Source: Pedobacter ginsengisoli (lineage in GTDB: Bacteria > Bacteroidota > Bacteroidia > Sphingobacteriales > Sphingobacteriaceae). Taken from it: a stretch of DNA of 64,000 nt. The translations under genes were made by a program, and so were the position numbers. The stretch covers positions 248,001-312,000 of the forward strand of contig NZ_JASSYX010000004.1 in the NCBI RefSeq assembly GCF_030244015.1. Reading direction: 5' to 3'. This document shows positions 17,319 to 26,765 of this stretch, one piece after another. Position 1 is the first letter of the stretch. Each line of letters starts with the position of its first letter. The notes under the pieces were generated by a model. It was not told the DNA's origin and did not search any database. It saw only the letters and a program-made list of their open reading frames with translations.

Positions 17319-17756
17319 ATGTCAACAGATAAGATTAAGATTGCAATTGGCTCGGATCACGCAGGCTTTGAGTATAAAGAAATACTCAGGTCATACCTTG
17401 TAGATTATGAAGTGAAAGATTTTGGGACTTATTCACTGGAATCTGCTGACTATCCGGATTTCGCACATCCGGTTGCTTCAGCGGTAGAAAGTACGGAGTT
17501 TACCTTCGGCATACTGGTTTGCGGCAGTGCCAATGGCGTGGCTATTACTGCCAACAAGCATCAGCAGATACGCGCTGCGATCTGCTGGCTGAATGAAATA
17601 GCGCTCCTGGCCAGACAGCATAATAATGCAAATGTACTGTGCATTCCTGCAAGATTTGTTTCGGAGGGGCTTGCAAAAGAAATGACCACCACGTTTCTCC
17701 ATACACCATTTGAAGGGGGAAGGCACCAAAACCGGGTTAATAAAATGTCATGCTAA
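17319..17756 (+). CDS. rpiB: Ribose 5-phosphate isomerase B
   Basis: RpiB interconverts ribose 5-phosphate and ribulose 5-phosphate. The 145-residue protein begins MSTDKIKIAIGSDHAGF, with the family phosphate-binding start. The catalytic cysteine is C68 in LVCGSANGVAI and H101 lies in ARQHNNANVL. The ATG at 17319 is preferred over a TTG six codons upstream. The stop overlaps the next start in a TAATG arrangement, indicating translational coupling to the M28 peptidase. Confidence 0.94.
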   Translation: MSTDKIKIAIGSDHAGFEYKEILRSYLVDYEVKDFGTYSLESADYPDFAHPVASAVESTEFTFGILVCGSANGVAITANKHQQIRAAICWLNEIALLARQHNNANVLCIPARFVSEGLAKEMTTTFLHTPFEGGRHQNRVNKMSC

Positions 17757-19351
17757 TGAAGACACATTTTTTATACATCAGCTTTATACTTTTTTTTGGC
17801 TGTTCTGCAATAGCACAAAAAAAAGACGCTATAAGATTTAGCCAGGGCATTTCTAAAGATAATGCTTATAAGCACTTGTCTGTACTGGCTTCTGACGAAT
17901 ACGAGGGCCGGGAAACAGGAACTCCCGGAGGCTGGAAAGCAGCGGATTACATCAGGAATCATTTTAAAGCCATCGGGCTAAAAGGACCTGTAAAGGGTGA
18001 TTATTTTCAGCCGGTAGACATGGTCCGCTATACCCTCTCGCAAATACTGACGATAGACGGACAGCCCGCAGAAGCATTAAAAGATTTTTACATTATGCCA
18101 CAGGCTGTTTCAGTTAAAGGCTTTACGTTCAACACCCCGTCGGTATTATTTGCCGGTTATGGGCTGAAAAAAGACGGGTATAATGATTTTGACGGACAAA
18201 ATGTGGCGGGAAAGGTAGTCATGGTGCTGAAGGCAGCTGAGCCCGGTACTGCTTCTGTTACAGCGGCGTCTGAGAGAACCGCCTTAAATGCCAAATTAAA
18301 ATACCTAAACGACAATAAGGCAACGGCTGTACTGGTGATCGATCCGGCAGTAGCACATATGCCTGAAAATTTGAAAGCCTATCTCCAGATCGAACAGCTG
18401 GTGATGAAGAGCAAGGAGAATGCTGAACGCTTAAATGCAGCACAGGCTATGCCGGTTATCACCATTAGCTCCGGCACAGCTGATAAAATTCTTGCTGGTG
18501 CAAGAACAAATCTTGAGGCTTTGACCAGGAAAATCGCAGATACCGGAAAGCCTGCAACGCAGGAAATAAAAATAGCGGTGAGCGTATGCGCAAATAAGAT
18601 CGAAAAGGCGGTAAGGGCTGAAAATGTGCTGGGATTCCTGGAAGGCTCTGATCCCAAACTTAAAAGCGAAGTACTCGTAGTGACCAGTCATTATGACCAT
18701 ATCGGAATCACACCCAATGCTAAAGGTGATGACAAGATCAATAATGGTGCTGATGATGACGGTTCCGGAACCACAGGTGTCCTGATGATCGCAGAGGCAT
18801 TCGCCAGAGCAAAAAAGGCTGGAAAGGGCCCAAAGAGAAGCATTTTATTTATGACGGTAACGGGTGAAGAAAAGGGACTTCTAGGTTCAGAGTGGTATGC
18901 TGAAAATCCCATATTTCCATTGAAAAAAACCATTACCAACCTGAACATCGATATGATAGGACGCGGAGATAAAGATCATGAAAGCGACAATAATTTCGTT
19001 TACATCATCGGATCTGATATGCTAAGTTCTGATCTGGACAGGATTGGCAAGAAAGCCAACTCGGATTATGTGAACATAAAACTCGACGAGAGGTACAACA
19101 ACAGAACGGATCCAAACAGGTTCTATTACCGTTCCGACCATTATAATTTTGCCAAGCATGGCATACCCGTAATATTTTATTTTAACGGTGTACATGAGGA
19201 CTATCATCAGCCAGGTGACGAAGTCAGCAAGATTGATTTTCCAATGCTGGCCAAGCGGGCGAAACTGGTATACTTTACTGCATGGGAGCTTGCCAATGGG
19301 TTGAAACGTCCTGTTGTAGATAAAAATGACGACGGTACCGTAAAGAAATAA
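17756..19351 (+). CDS. Secreted M28 family zinc peptidase
   Basis: A 531-residue exported peptidase. Residues 1 to about 20 form a signal peptide ending SAIAQ. The co-catalytic zinc site of M28 is spread over TSHYDHIG, NNGADDDGSGT, TGEEKGLLGSEW, NIDMIGRGD and a C-terminal VHEDYHQPGDE. An inserted protease-associated region lies at about 110-270. The ATG at 17756 gives a one-base overlap with rpiB; an ATG two codons earlier is also possible. It probably acts as an aminopeptidase in the periplasm or outside the cell. Confidence 0.9.
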   Translation: MKTHFLYISFILFFGCSAIAQKKDAIRFSQGISKDNAYKHLSVLASDEYEGRETGTPGGWKAADYIRNHFKAIGLKGPVKGDYFQPVDMVRYTLSQILTIDGQPAEALKDFYIMPQAVSVKGFTFNTPSVLFAGYGLKKDGYNDFDGQNVAGKVVMVLKAAEPGTASVTAASERTALNAKLKYLNDNKATAVLVIDPAVAHMPENLKAYLQIEQLVMKSKENAERLNAAQAMPVITISSGTADKILAGARTNLEALTRKIADTGKPATQEIKIAVSVCANKIEKAVRAENVLGFLEGSDPKLKSEVLVVTSHYDHIGITPNAKGDDKINNGADDDGSGTTGVLMIAEAFARAKKAGKGPKRSILFMTVTGEEKGLLGSEWYAENPIFPLKKTITNLNIDMIGRGDKDHESDNNFVYIIGSDMLSSDLDRIGKKANSDYVNIKLDERYNNRTDPNRFYYRSDHYNFAKHGIPVIFYFNGVHEDYHQPGDEVSKIDFPMLAKRAKLVYFTAWELANGLKRPVVDKNDDGTVKK

Positions 19352-19371
19352 ATTTTTATCTAAGTTTGAAC

Positions 19372-20760
19372 ATGACTAAGATTGCTGAAGATTTTTTGAT
19401 AAAGGCGGATGAGAAAGCTTTCGATTTAGGCCATCGTAAAACCATCAACCACAACATAGGCAAATATAACGTTGCTGTAGAAAGAGGTTTGTCCAAATTT
19501 GAAAGCCTCGAAAACTCCAAGAAGAAAGCCCATGTGATCAAGTGGCGGGTAATGGAAAACCTGGACAAATTCCTTCCCGAATTTGAGTCTAATTTTCAGC
19601 GCCGGGGCGGTAAAGTGATCTGGGCAAATGATACTGCCGAAGCTCAAAGAGAAATTCTTAACATCATCAGCCGAAGCGGTGGCAAGACTGTTATTAAATC
19701 AAAATCTATGACCACCGAAGAAATTCATTTAAATGAGTTTCTTGAAAAAAATGGCATATCGTCTTTAGAGAGTGACCTGGGGGAATATATCGTTCAGCTG
19801 CTGGGTCAGCATCCTTATCACATTGTTACACCGGCGATGCACCTGAGCAAAGAGGAGATCGCTAAACTGTTTCATGAAAAGTTCGGTACTCCTCTTGACT
19901 ACACTCCAGAACAACTGACCCAAAAAGCAAGAGAGCTCCTGAGGGACAAATACCTCAATGCAGATATTGGCATAAGCGGGGGGAACTTTCTGATTGCAGA
20001 TACAGGAAGCATTGCACTTACCGAAAATGAAGGAAATGCCAGACTCTGCACAACTTTCCCCAAAATCCACATCGCAATTGTGGGCATAGAAAAGGTCATT
20101 CCTTCTATGGCTGATCTTGACCTCTTCTGGCCCTTATTAGCGAGTCATGGAACGGGTCAGAACCTGACTGTTTACAACACGATTTTAAGCGGCCCCCGAC
20201 AGGCAAACGAGACTGATGGCCCGGAAGAAATGTATGTAATTCTGCTGGACAACGGCCGCACCAATCTGCTCGCGCAAAAAGAACAGCGTCAGAGTTTGTA
20301 CTGCATCAGGTGTGGCGCATGTTTAAACGCCTGTCCGGTTTATAAAAATATAGGGGGCCATACCTACAACACCACATATAGCGGCCCGATAGGTTCTATC
20401 ATTACCCCGCATCTAAAGGGGATGAAAGATTTCAAACACCTCAGCTATGCTTCGAGCCTGTGTGGTAAATGTTCGGAAGTTTGTCCGGTGAAGATAGACA
20501 TCCACAAAATGCTGCTGTTGAACAGACGTGATGCAGCCGCTGGGCATGAGAACACTAAAGCTGAAGAAATAGGCTGGAAAGTATGGAAAGCCGGGATGCA
20601 GAAGCGGTCCAGAATGGACATGATCAGCGGCAAGATCAAGAACTTTCTTCTTAAAAATCTATTCCGCAAGAAATGGGGAAAATACCGTTCCATGCCTGTG
20701 GTATCTGAAAAGTCCTTTGCTCAGCAGTGGGAAGAAAAAAATAAGGAACCAAAAAAATAA
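19372..20760 (+). CDS. LutB-like LUD-domain iron-sulfur protein
   Basis: This 462-residue protein has an N-terminal LUD (DUF162) domain and two 4Fe-4S motifs: C311-x2-C314-x2-C317-x3-C321, then C364, C367 and C371. The arrangement matches LutB of the LutABC L-lactate oxidation system. No lutA or lutC is adjacent, so partners would have to be encoded elsewhere, or the protein has another redox role. The ATG at 19372 is used. A TAAGTTTG sequence lies just upstream (19361-19368) and resembles a -7 box, but it would leave almost no leader. Confidence 0.88.
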   Translation: MTKIAEDFLIKADEKAFDLGHRKTINHNIGKYNVAVERGLSKFESLENSKKKAHVIKWRVMENLDKFLPEFESNFQRRGGKVIWANDTAEAQREILNIISRSGGKTVIKSKSMTTEEIHLNEFLEKNGISSLESDLGEYIVQLLGQHPYHIVTPAMHLSKEEIAKLFHEKFGTPLDYTPEQLTQKARELLRDKYLNADIGISGGNFLIADTGSIALTENEGNARLCTTFPKIHIAIVGIEKVIPSMADLDLFWPLLASHGTGQNLTVYNTILSGPRQANETDGPEEMYVILLDNGRTNLLAQKEQRQSLYCIRCGACLNACPVYKNIGGHTYNTTYSGPIGSIITPHLKGMKDFKHLSYASSLCGKCSEVCPVKIDIHKMLLLNRRDAAAGHENTKAEEIGWKVWKAGMQKRSRMDMISGKIKNFLLKNLFRKKWGKYRSMPVVSEKSFAQQWEEKNKEPKK

Positions 20761-20769
20761 AGTGACAAC

Positions 20770-22746
20770 ATGACCTTTGACCGAAAAGATAAAAGTAATG
20801 CCTTTCTTATGGAAATCTACAGGCGGTTGCTTTATCCCAGAATGGTCGAAGAGAAGATGCTCATTTTACTCCGCCAGGGCAGAATCGGCAAATGGTTTTC
20901 AGGAATTGGTCAGGAAGCAATTGCTATAGGAAGTACAATGGCGATGCAGCCGGCTGAATATATCCTGCCAATGCACAGAAACCTGGGTGTATTTACTATG
21001 CGGGATGTTTCTTTAAAAAAATTAATGGCCCAATGGCAGGGCAAGGTTACTGGATTCACCAAAGGAAGGGACCGGTCGTTTCATTTTGGCAGCCAGGACC
21101 ATAAGATCATTGGAATGATCTCACACCTGGGCCCGCAGATGGCTGTAGCCGACGGGATAGCACTTGCAGATTTGCTCGCCGGAAGGAAAAATGCGACTCT
21201 GGTATTTACCGGAGAAGGTGCGACTAGCGAAGGTGACTTTCATGAAGCCATAAATGTAGCTTCAGTTTGGAACCTTCCGGTCATTTTTCTGATTGAAAAC
21301 AATGGCTACGGCCTCTCTACGCCTGTCAGCGAACAGTACAAATGTGCGCATCTGGTAGATAAGGCTATCGGATATGGTATTGAAGGCTTTCAAATCGACG
21401 GAAATAATATCCTGGAAGTTTACGACGTGTTAAATTCAATTGCCACCAGCATCAGAAAAGATCCGAGGCCGGTCCTTGTGGAGTGTTTAACCTTCAGAAT
21501 GCGTGGACACGAAGAAGCCTCAGGAACCAAATATGTACCTCAGGAATTATTTGAGCAATGGGAAAAGAAAGACCCTATAAGAAATTTTGAGCAATATCTT
21601 TACGAACAGCACATCCTTAACGATGAGGTCAGCGCTCAAATCAAAAAGGAGTTCAAACTGCATATCGAGACAGAGGTGGAAGCGGCATTTGCTGAAGAAG
21701 AACCAATAGCAGACCCAGCTCTGGAATTGGCGGACATGTACTTTCCCTACGCTGCTGGTCCGGTGGAGGCAAAAGGGGAATCAAAAGAGATCAGGTACAT
21801 CGATGCCATTACAAATGGCCTAAGATCGGGAATGCAGCGCTATGATAACCTGATACTGATGGGTCAGGACATTGCGGAATACGGCGGTGCATTTAAGATC
21901 ACCGATGGATTTGTTTCCGAATTTGGAAAAGCAAGAGTGCGCAATACACCCATTTGCGAGTCAGCAATTGTAGGCGCGGGACTGGGACTGTCGATCAATG
22001 GTTTTAAATCCGTCATAGAAATGCAGTTTGCTGACTTTGTAAGCTGCGGATTCAATCAGATTGTGAACAATTTGGCAAAGAGCCACTACAGGTGGGCTGA
22101 GAAAGCCGATGTCGTCATCCGGATGCCTACAGGCGCTGGAACCGGTGCCGGCCCCTTCCATTCTCAGAGCAACGAGGCCTGGTTTACCAAAACGCCAGGA
22201 CTAAAAGTAGTTTATCCTGCATTTCCATATGATGCTAAAGGCCTTTTAATTGCGGCCATAGATGATCCGAATCCCGTGATCTATTTTGAGCACAAATATC
22301 TATACAGAAGCCTGACCGGTCTTGTTCCTGATGAGTTATATACACTTGAAATCGGGAAGGCCGGTAAGCTGAAAACCGGGGATCAGCTAGCTATTATTAC
22401 TTACGGGCTCGGTGTACACTGGGCACTGTCCTATTTGGAAAAACATCCGGAAATCTCTGCTACATTAATTGACCTGAGAACTTTGCAGCCCTGGGATAAG
22501 GAAGCAGTGTCTGACGCAGTTAAAGCAAGCGGACGGGTACTGATCTTACATGAAGACACACTCAGCTGTGGCTTTGGCGCAGAACTCGCAGCATGGATCT
22601 CTGAACATTGTTTTGAATATCTGGATGCACCTGTCATGCGCTGCGCGAGTATCGACACCGCCATTCCTATGAATAAAATCCTGGAAGACAGTTTTCTGGC
22701 CAAAAGCAGGCTGCCGAAAGCAATCAGCAAACTTCTGAGCTATTGA
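20770..22746 (+). CDS. Fused alpha/beta E1 component of a 2-oxoacid dehydrogenase complex
   Basis: A thiamine-diphosphate enzyme in which the E1 alpha and beta subunits are joined in one 658-residue chain. The alpha half (about 1-330) carries the TPP motif GEGATSEGDFHEA from residue 148 ending at ENNGYG (176-181). The beta half (about 345-658) has ESAIVGAGLG and the MQFADF region. Such fusions are common in Bacteroidetes and are usually assigned to branched-chain or pyruvate oxidation. The E2/E3 genes are not nearby, so the substrate is open. Confidence 0.9.
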   Translation: MTFDRKDKSNAFLMEIYRRLLYPRMVEEKMLILLRQGRIGKWFSGIGQEAIAIGSTMAMQPAEYILPMHRNLGVFTMRDVSLKKLMAQWQGKVTGFTKGRDRSFHFGSQDHKIIGMISHLGPQMAVADGIALADLLAGRKNATLVFTGEGATSEGDFHEAINVASVWNLPVIFLIENNGYGLSTPVSEQYKCAHLVDKAIGYGIEGFQIDGNNILEVYDVLNSIATSIRKDPRPVLVECLTFRMRGHEEASGTKYVPQELFEQWEKKDPIRNFEQYLYEQHILNDEVSAQIKKEFKLHIETEVEAAFAEEEPIADPALELADMYFPYAAGPVEAKGESKEIRYIDAITNGLRSGMQRYDNLILMGQDIAEYGGAFKITDGFVSEFGKARVRNTPICESAIVGAGLGLSINGFKSVIEMQFADFVSCGFNQIVNNLAKSHYRWAEKADVVIRMPTGAGTGAGPFHSQSNEAWFTKTPGLKVVYPAFPYDAKGLLIAAIDDPNPVIYFEHKYLYRSLTGLVPDELYTLEIGKAGKLKTGDQLAIITYGLGVHWALSYLEKHPEISATLIDLRTLQPWDKEAVSDAVKASGRVLILHEDTLSCGFGAELAAWISEHCFEYLDAPVMRCASIDTAIPMNKILEDSFLAKSRLPKAISKLLSY

Positions 22747-22801
22747 TGTCAGCTGTTGGCACGATAATGGTCTTGCTGTAACTGTATAAAGTAGTATCCA
22801 T

Positions 22802-23611
22802 ATGAAAACCAAGCCTTATCTGCTGCTGCCTTTTGCAGGCATGTTATTCTATGCCTGCAATAACCAGACAAATCATCCTCAGGCCGACCTTGTCAACCAA
22901 TCTTCCCCGATTCCGGAAACGGAGCAATCCATTTTACAGTACGCTGATTCTATTGACACCCAGCAAAGCAACATGGAAAAAAAGGTAAGCCTGATCTATC
23001 AGCTGGAAGGCTTTTCTTTATATGTGGAAAAACTAAGCTGGAACGGCAAACCTGCACTATACATAGAACACACCGGAGATCAGGGATTTACTGACAGATC
23101 GGCCAGGTATTATTTTAAGGCAGACAGCCTGCTGCTGGTCAGAGAAAGCATTAAGCGGACTAAAGAACAGGAAACTGTGTTCGAAGAAAAACGAACTTAT
23201 TTGAGAAACAACACACCCTTCAGGCAGGAACGCCGCCTGGCAGTCTCCTTCTCTTCACTTCAAACCAAGCCTTTTACCGATGTAAAGCCCTCCGGCAAGA
23301 TCGAAGATTATACAGAAAAGCTGGCACTGCTGAATGACGCCCTGGCTGGGCAAAACAAATTTGAGACTGTATTCGATCAATACATGCCTGCTCCGGAAGG
23401 GCAATATCTGTTACTCAAAAGCAAGGTCCCCGGGGGTTACAGTTCCAGTCTTCTGGTAAAGGAGGAGGATGCACTTATTGACAGCATCAAACAATACCCT
23501 TCTCTATTTAAAGACGCTAAGCTCCAGCTGAAATGGGAAATCAGTGAAAAGGAAGCTATTTATGTTCCTGTCGCAGCTAAGACAACTTCCGCCAGCGGAT
23601 TAAACAGATAA
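22802..23611 (+). CDS. Putative lipoprotein of unknown function
   Basis: I do not recognise this 269-residue protein. It begins with a basic start and hydrophobic stretch ending LFYAC, a plausible though imperfect lipobox with C19 as the lipidated residue. The mature part is hydrophilic and rich in K, E, Q and aromatic residues, with no obvious motif. Its 3' end overlaps the 3' end of the convergent sprT-like gene by 52 bp, so their transcripts would be complementary there. Confidence 0.75.
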   Translation: MKTKPYLLLPFAGMLFYACNNQTNHPQADLVNQSSPIPETEQSILQYADSIDTQQSNMEKKVSLIYQLEGFSLYVEKLSWNGKPALYIEHTGDQGFTDRSARYYFKADSLLLVRESIKRTKEQETVFEEKRTYLRNNTPFRQERRLAVSFSSLQTKPFTDVKPSGKIEDYTEKLALLNDALAGQNKFETVFDQYMPAPEGQYLLLKSKVPGGYSSSLLVKEEDALIDSIKQYPSLFKDAKLQLKWEISEKEAIYVPVAAKTTSASGLNR

Positions 23612-24174
23612 GTATTTCCATTGTCAAGGCATACGCACCTGTACCTTTTGCGCAGCTTTTCGCCTTTTTTAAACTTACGTCCGTCCCTGATGGTGAATAC
23701 AGTATTTAAAGGGAGCTCCTCCAGCCTGGAGACATCAAAAGACAGATCATACTTTTTCAGCGCCCTGGACAGCTTCAGATCGGTACAGCTCGCTGCTGAT
23801 GGATTGTTCAGGTAACTGACGATGGCTTTGTGTATGTCTTCCGGAAAGATCTGTTTGTCCATAAATGGCACCATCATCCGCTTAAAGTTCCGCTTCCATT
23901 CTTCGCCATGGGGCTTCACTTTATTTTTGTGATCATTCCAGGTCAGCAAATGTGCAAACTCATGGACAGTAGTCACCAGAAATGCGTAAGAATTCAAATT
24001 GTTGTTTACAGAGATCTTGTGGCCGGCACCTTTAAAAGGATGCCGGTAATCTCCTAATTTAGTAGCCCTGTTTTTGGATATTTTAAACTCACATTGAAAA
24101 TAATCGATCCATCGCGCTATGATCGGTGCTGCTACAGCCGGCATATATTGTGCTAAGATGTTCTCCTTTTCCAC
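23560..24174 (-). CDS. SprT-like domain zinc metalloprotein
   Basis: The protein carries the SprT-like zinc motif HEFAH in TTVHEFAHLLTW, followed by the family's HGEEWKRNFKRMM segment, which contributes a further ligand, H. SprT relatives are zinc peptidase-like proteins; the eukaryotic SPRTN cleaves DNA-protein crosslinks, but the bacterial role is unknown. The start is not ATG: GTG at 24174 gives MEKENILAQYMP, and TTG at 24183 is an alternative. It follows feoB closely, so it may be read through from the feo genes. Confidence 0.85.
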   Translation of the reverse strand: MEKENILAQYMPAVAAPIIARWIDYFQCEFKISKNRATKLGDYRHPFKGAGHKISVNNNLNSYAFLVTTVHEFAHLLTWNDHKNKVKPHGEEWKRNFKRMMVPFMDKQIFPEDIHKAIVSYLNNPSAASCTDLKLSRALKKYDLSFDVSRLEELPLNTVFTIRDGRKFKKGEKLRKRYRCVCLDNGNTYLFNPLAEVVLAATGT

Positions 24175-24193
24175 AATGGCCAAGATAAGGAAA

Positions 24194-26320
24194 TTACTTC
24201 AAAAGCTGGTAGGCAATCAGGCTGGCTACATAAGCCATACCTGTCATATATACAAGCTGAATGACAGGCCATTTCCATGATTTCGTCTCGCGGAATACCA
24301 CGGCCACGGTACTCATGCACTGCATGGCGAATGCATAAAACAGCATTAAAGAGAATGCAGTAGCGAATGTAAATACAGGCAAACCAGTGTCGGGGTTCCT
24401 CGCTCCTTTCATTTTATTTCTGATGGTTGCTACTTCTCCGTCATTATCAACGCTGTAAATTGTGGCCATTGTCCCTACAAATGCCTCTCTGGCTGCAAAC
24501 GAAGTAATTAATGCAATGCCTATTTTCCAGTCAAAGCCAAGGGGTCTGATGGCTGGCTCTATCACATGGCCTAAAATACCGGCATACGAATTCTCAAGCC
24601 GCTCAGCAGCTTTATCCCTTTCAAGTGTACTTACTTGCGAGCTGTCTTTTTTTGCTTCTATAGCAGCATATTTCTTGTCTATGGCTTCAAATCTTTCCGA
24701 TGGCCCATAGGTTGCCAGGACCCACAGCACAATAGAGATGGCAATGATCACCTTACCCGCTTCAAAGACAAAAGTCTTTGACTTCTCATACATGGTATAC
24801 AGCACATTGGTCCATCGCGGCATCCGGTAAACAGGCAGCTCCATAATAAAATAGGATTTTTCCTTAGCCTTGATGATAAACTTCATAATGAACGCGACAA
24901 ATACCGCAGCCAGGATACTGATCACATACATCCCCATCAGGGTAAGCCCCTGTAAATTGATAAATCCCCAAAGCATTTTCTGGGGAACCACCAGGGAGAT
25001 CAGCAAGGTATAAACCGGCAATCTGGCCGAACAGCTGACCAATGGGGCCACCATTATGGTGATAATCCTATCTTTCCAGCTTTCGATATTCCTGGCACTC
25101 ATGATCGAGGGAACGGCACAGGCCAGGCTCCCGATCATGGGCACTACGGATTTTCCGCTCATGCCAAATTTCCGCATGACTTTATCCATCATAAAGGTCA
25201 CTCTTGCCATATATCCTGTATCCTCAAGAATAGAAATGAAGGCAAATAAAATAGCAATCTGAGGGATGAATATGACGACTCCACCCAAACCAGCGAGCAC
25301 GCCGTCCAGCAATAAATTGGTAAGCAGGCCATCCGGTAAATGCTGATGGCCATATTCTGTAAGCCACACAAACGCATACTCAATCATATCCATCGGATAG
25401 GTTGACCAGGAGAAGATGGAGTTAAAAACAAAAAAAAGAATAGCGATGAAGATCAGAAAACCCCAGAACCTGTTGGTCAGCACGGCATCCAGTTTGTCAC
25501 TGATGACAAATTTCCTCACCGCACCAGTGTCTTCAATTACTCCGCTCAGCACTGTTCCCAGATAACGATAGCGGGCTATAGTTTCTGCAGCCTGCAGCTT
25601 TGAAGATTCAAAATGATGTGTTTTCTTTATCTGCTCAAGAGCCGCATGCTCTCCGCTTGAAAAAATATTGAGCGGTTCATGCTGATGAAGCATTTGCAGG
25701 GCAAGATAGTTATTGTTTGTTTTTAACAGTTCCCTGGCAGCTTCGATAGCCTCCGGTGCCATCAGGTGCAGATCCGCACCCTCAGCCTGTGTTGCGATGC
25801 TGGTGGTATTGTCAATGGCCTGCTTCAGCAGATTTATGCCAGTATTGCTTCTTGCGGATATAGGGACAACCTGAACACCCAGTCTTTCAGATAGCTTGTG
25901 GATATTGATGTCAATCCCTTCCTTTTTTGCCATGTCTGTCATGTTCAATGCCAGGATGGTGGGTATGCCTAAATCTGCAACCTGCGTATAAAGGAGCAGG
26001 TTCCTTCTGAGATTGGTCGCATCAGCTACTACCACAACGATATCGGGACGGCTCGGATTATTTGAATCCGCGAGAACCTGCAGTACGATGCGTTCATCCT
26101 TACTTTTAGGATACAGGCTATAAGTTCCCGGCAGGTCGGTGATCTCTGCCTGCCGGCCACCGGGCAGCTTACAGTAGCCTAGTTTCTTGTCAACTGTGAT
26201 CCCCGGAAAATTCCCTATCTTTTGATTTAATCCCGTTAACAGGTTAAAAAGTGTAGACTTACCTGTATTGGGATTTCCAACTAATGCAATTTTTATATTT
26301 CCAGCCAAGTTATTGTTCAA
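24194..26320 (-). CDS. feoB: Ferrous iron transporter FeoB
   Basis: FeoB imports Fe(II) through the inner membrane. The 708-residue protein has an N-terminal G domain with GNPNTGKSTLFN (P-loop), the switch GNFPGITVDKK, DLPGTYSLYP and NMTD, then a helical regulatory region and a polytopic membrane part with two Gate domains, including SCSARLPVYTLL. There is no ATG near the 5' end. TTG at 26320 gives an 11-nt overlap with feoA, and TTG at 26308 is an alternative. I saw no Fur-type palindrome upstream. Confidence 0.95.
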   Translation of the reverse strand: MNNNLAGNIKIALVGNPNTGKSTLFNLLTGLNQKIGNFPGITVDKKLGYCKLPGGRQAEITDLPGTYSLYPKSKDERIVLQVLADSNNPSRPDIVVVVADATNLRRNLLLYTQVADLGIPTILALNMTDMAKKEGIDINIHKLSERLGVQVVPISARSNTGINLLKQAIDNTTSIATQAEGADLHLMAPEAIEAARELLKTNNNYLALQMLHQHEPLNIFSSGEHAALEQIKKTHHFESSKLQAAETIARYRYLGTVLSGVIEDTGAVRKFVISDKLDAVLTNRFWGFLIFIAILFFVFNSIFSWSTYPMDMIEYAFVWLTEYGHQHLPDGLLTNLLLDGVLAGLGGVVIFIPQIAILFAFISILEDTGYMARVTFMMDKVMRKFGMSGKSVVPMIGSLACAVPSIMSARNIESWKDRIITIMVAPLVSCSARLPVYTLLISLVVPQKMLWGFINLQGLTLMGMYVISILAAVFVAFIMKFIIKAKEKSYFIMELPVYRMPRWTNVLYTMYEKSKTFVFEAGKVIIAISIVLWVLATYGPSERFEAIDKKYAAIEAKKDSSQVSTLERDKAAERLENSYAGILGHVIEPAIRPLGFDWKIGIALITSFAAREAFVGTMATIYSVDNDGEVATIRNKMKGARNPDTGLPVFTFATAFSLMLFYAFAMQCMSTVAVVFRETKSWKWPVIQLVYMTGMAYVASLIAYQLLK

Positions 26321-26528
26321 TTATAATAATAGATGCCTCGCTTTTACGCAGGCAAAGCTGATAACCCGCAACGCGGATAGCGATAGGACAGCCCATTGGC
26401 GCAAAACGCTCAACCTCTACCTCCTCACCTGGCAAGCAACCCATTTCCATTAATTTAACGGACATATCCAAATCTGTAAACGATACTATGGTTGCCCGTT
26501 GTCCGGGGCTCAGCTGCGAAAGTTTCAT
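26310..26528 (-). CDS. feoA: FeoA family protein
   Basis: A 72-residue SH3-like FeoA that assists FeoB-dependent ferrous iron uptake. The sequence runs MKLSQLSPGQRATIV and includes the MEMGCLPGEEVEVERFAPMGCP core. The ATG at 26528 is used; an upstream TTG would add ten residues without family support. It overlaps the feoB start, the usual feoAB arrangement. Confidence 0.94.
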   Translation of the reverse strand: MKLSQLSPGQRATIVSFTDLDMSVKLMEMGCLPGEEVEVERFAPMGCPIAIRVAGYQLCLRKSEASIIIIEQ

Positions 26529-26625
26529 CTGTATATAATGATGTGAATTGGCCTGCAAGTTAGCCTTTATCTATAATAAATCCAAATAAGAAAGGAATAT
26601 CATCCGGTCAGGAAAAAGTGGGAGC

Positions 26626-26748
26626 TTACTGATAAGGATAGCTCTTATAACTGACTTTCGGACATTTACAGCCGCCACCAAAAATACCGCAGCCACTCAA
26701 TATGCCTGCGGAAAGCAGCAATACCAATACTATTAATCGTCTTTTCAT
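26626..26748 (-). CDS. Tiny putative lipoprotein, 40 aa
   Basis: A 40-codon frame encodes MKRRLIVLVLLLSAG, then ILSGC, a clear lipobox with C20. The mature peptide is only about 21 residues and carries two more cysteines in GGGCKCPK. It lies between vanZ (18 nt upstream) and feoA on the same strand. Function is unknown. The signal and lipobox make it more convincing than its length suggests, but no homology was tested. Confidence 0.6.
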   Translation of the reverse strand: MKRRLIVLVLLLSAGILSGCGIFGGGCKCPKVSYKSYPYQ

Positions 26749-26765
26749 TGGGTCATCGGTTTAGA

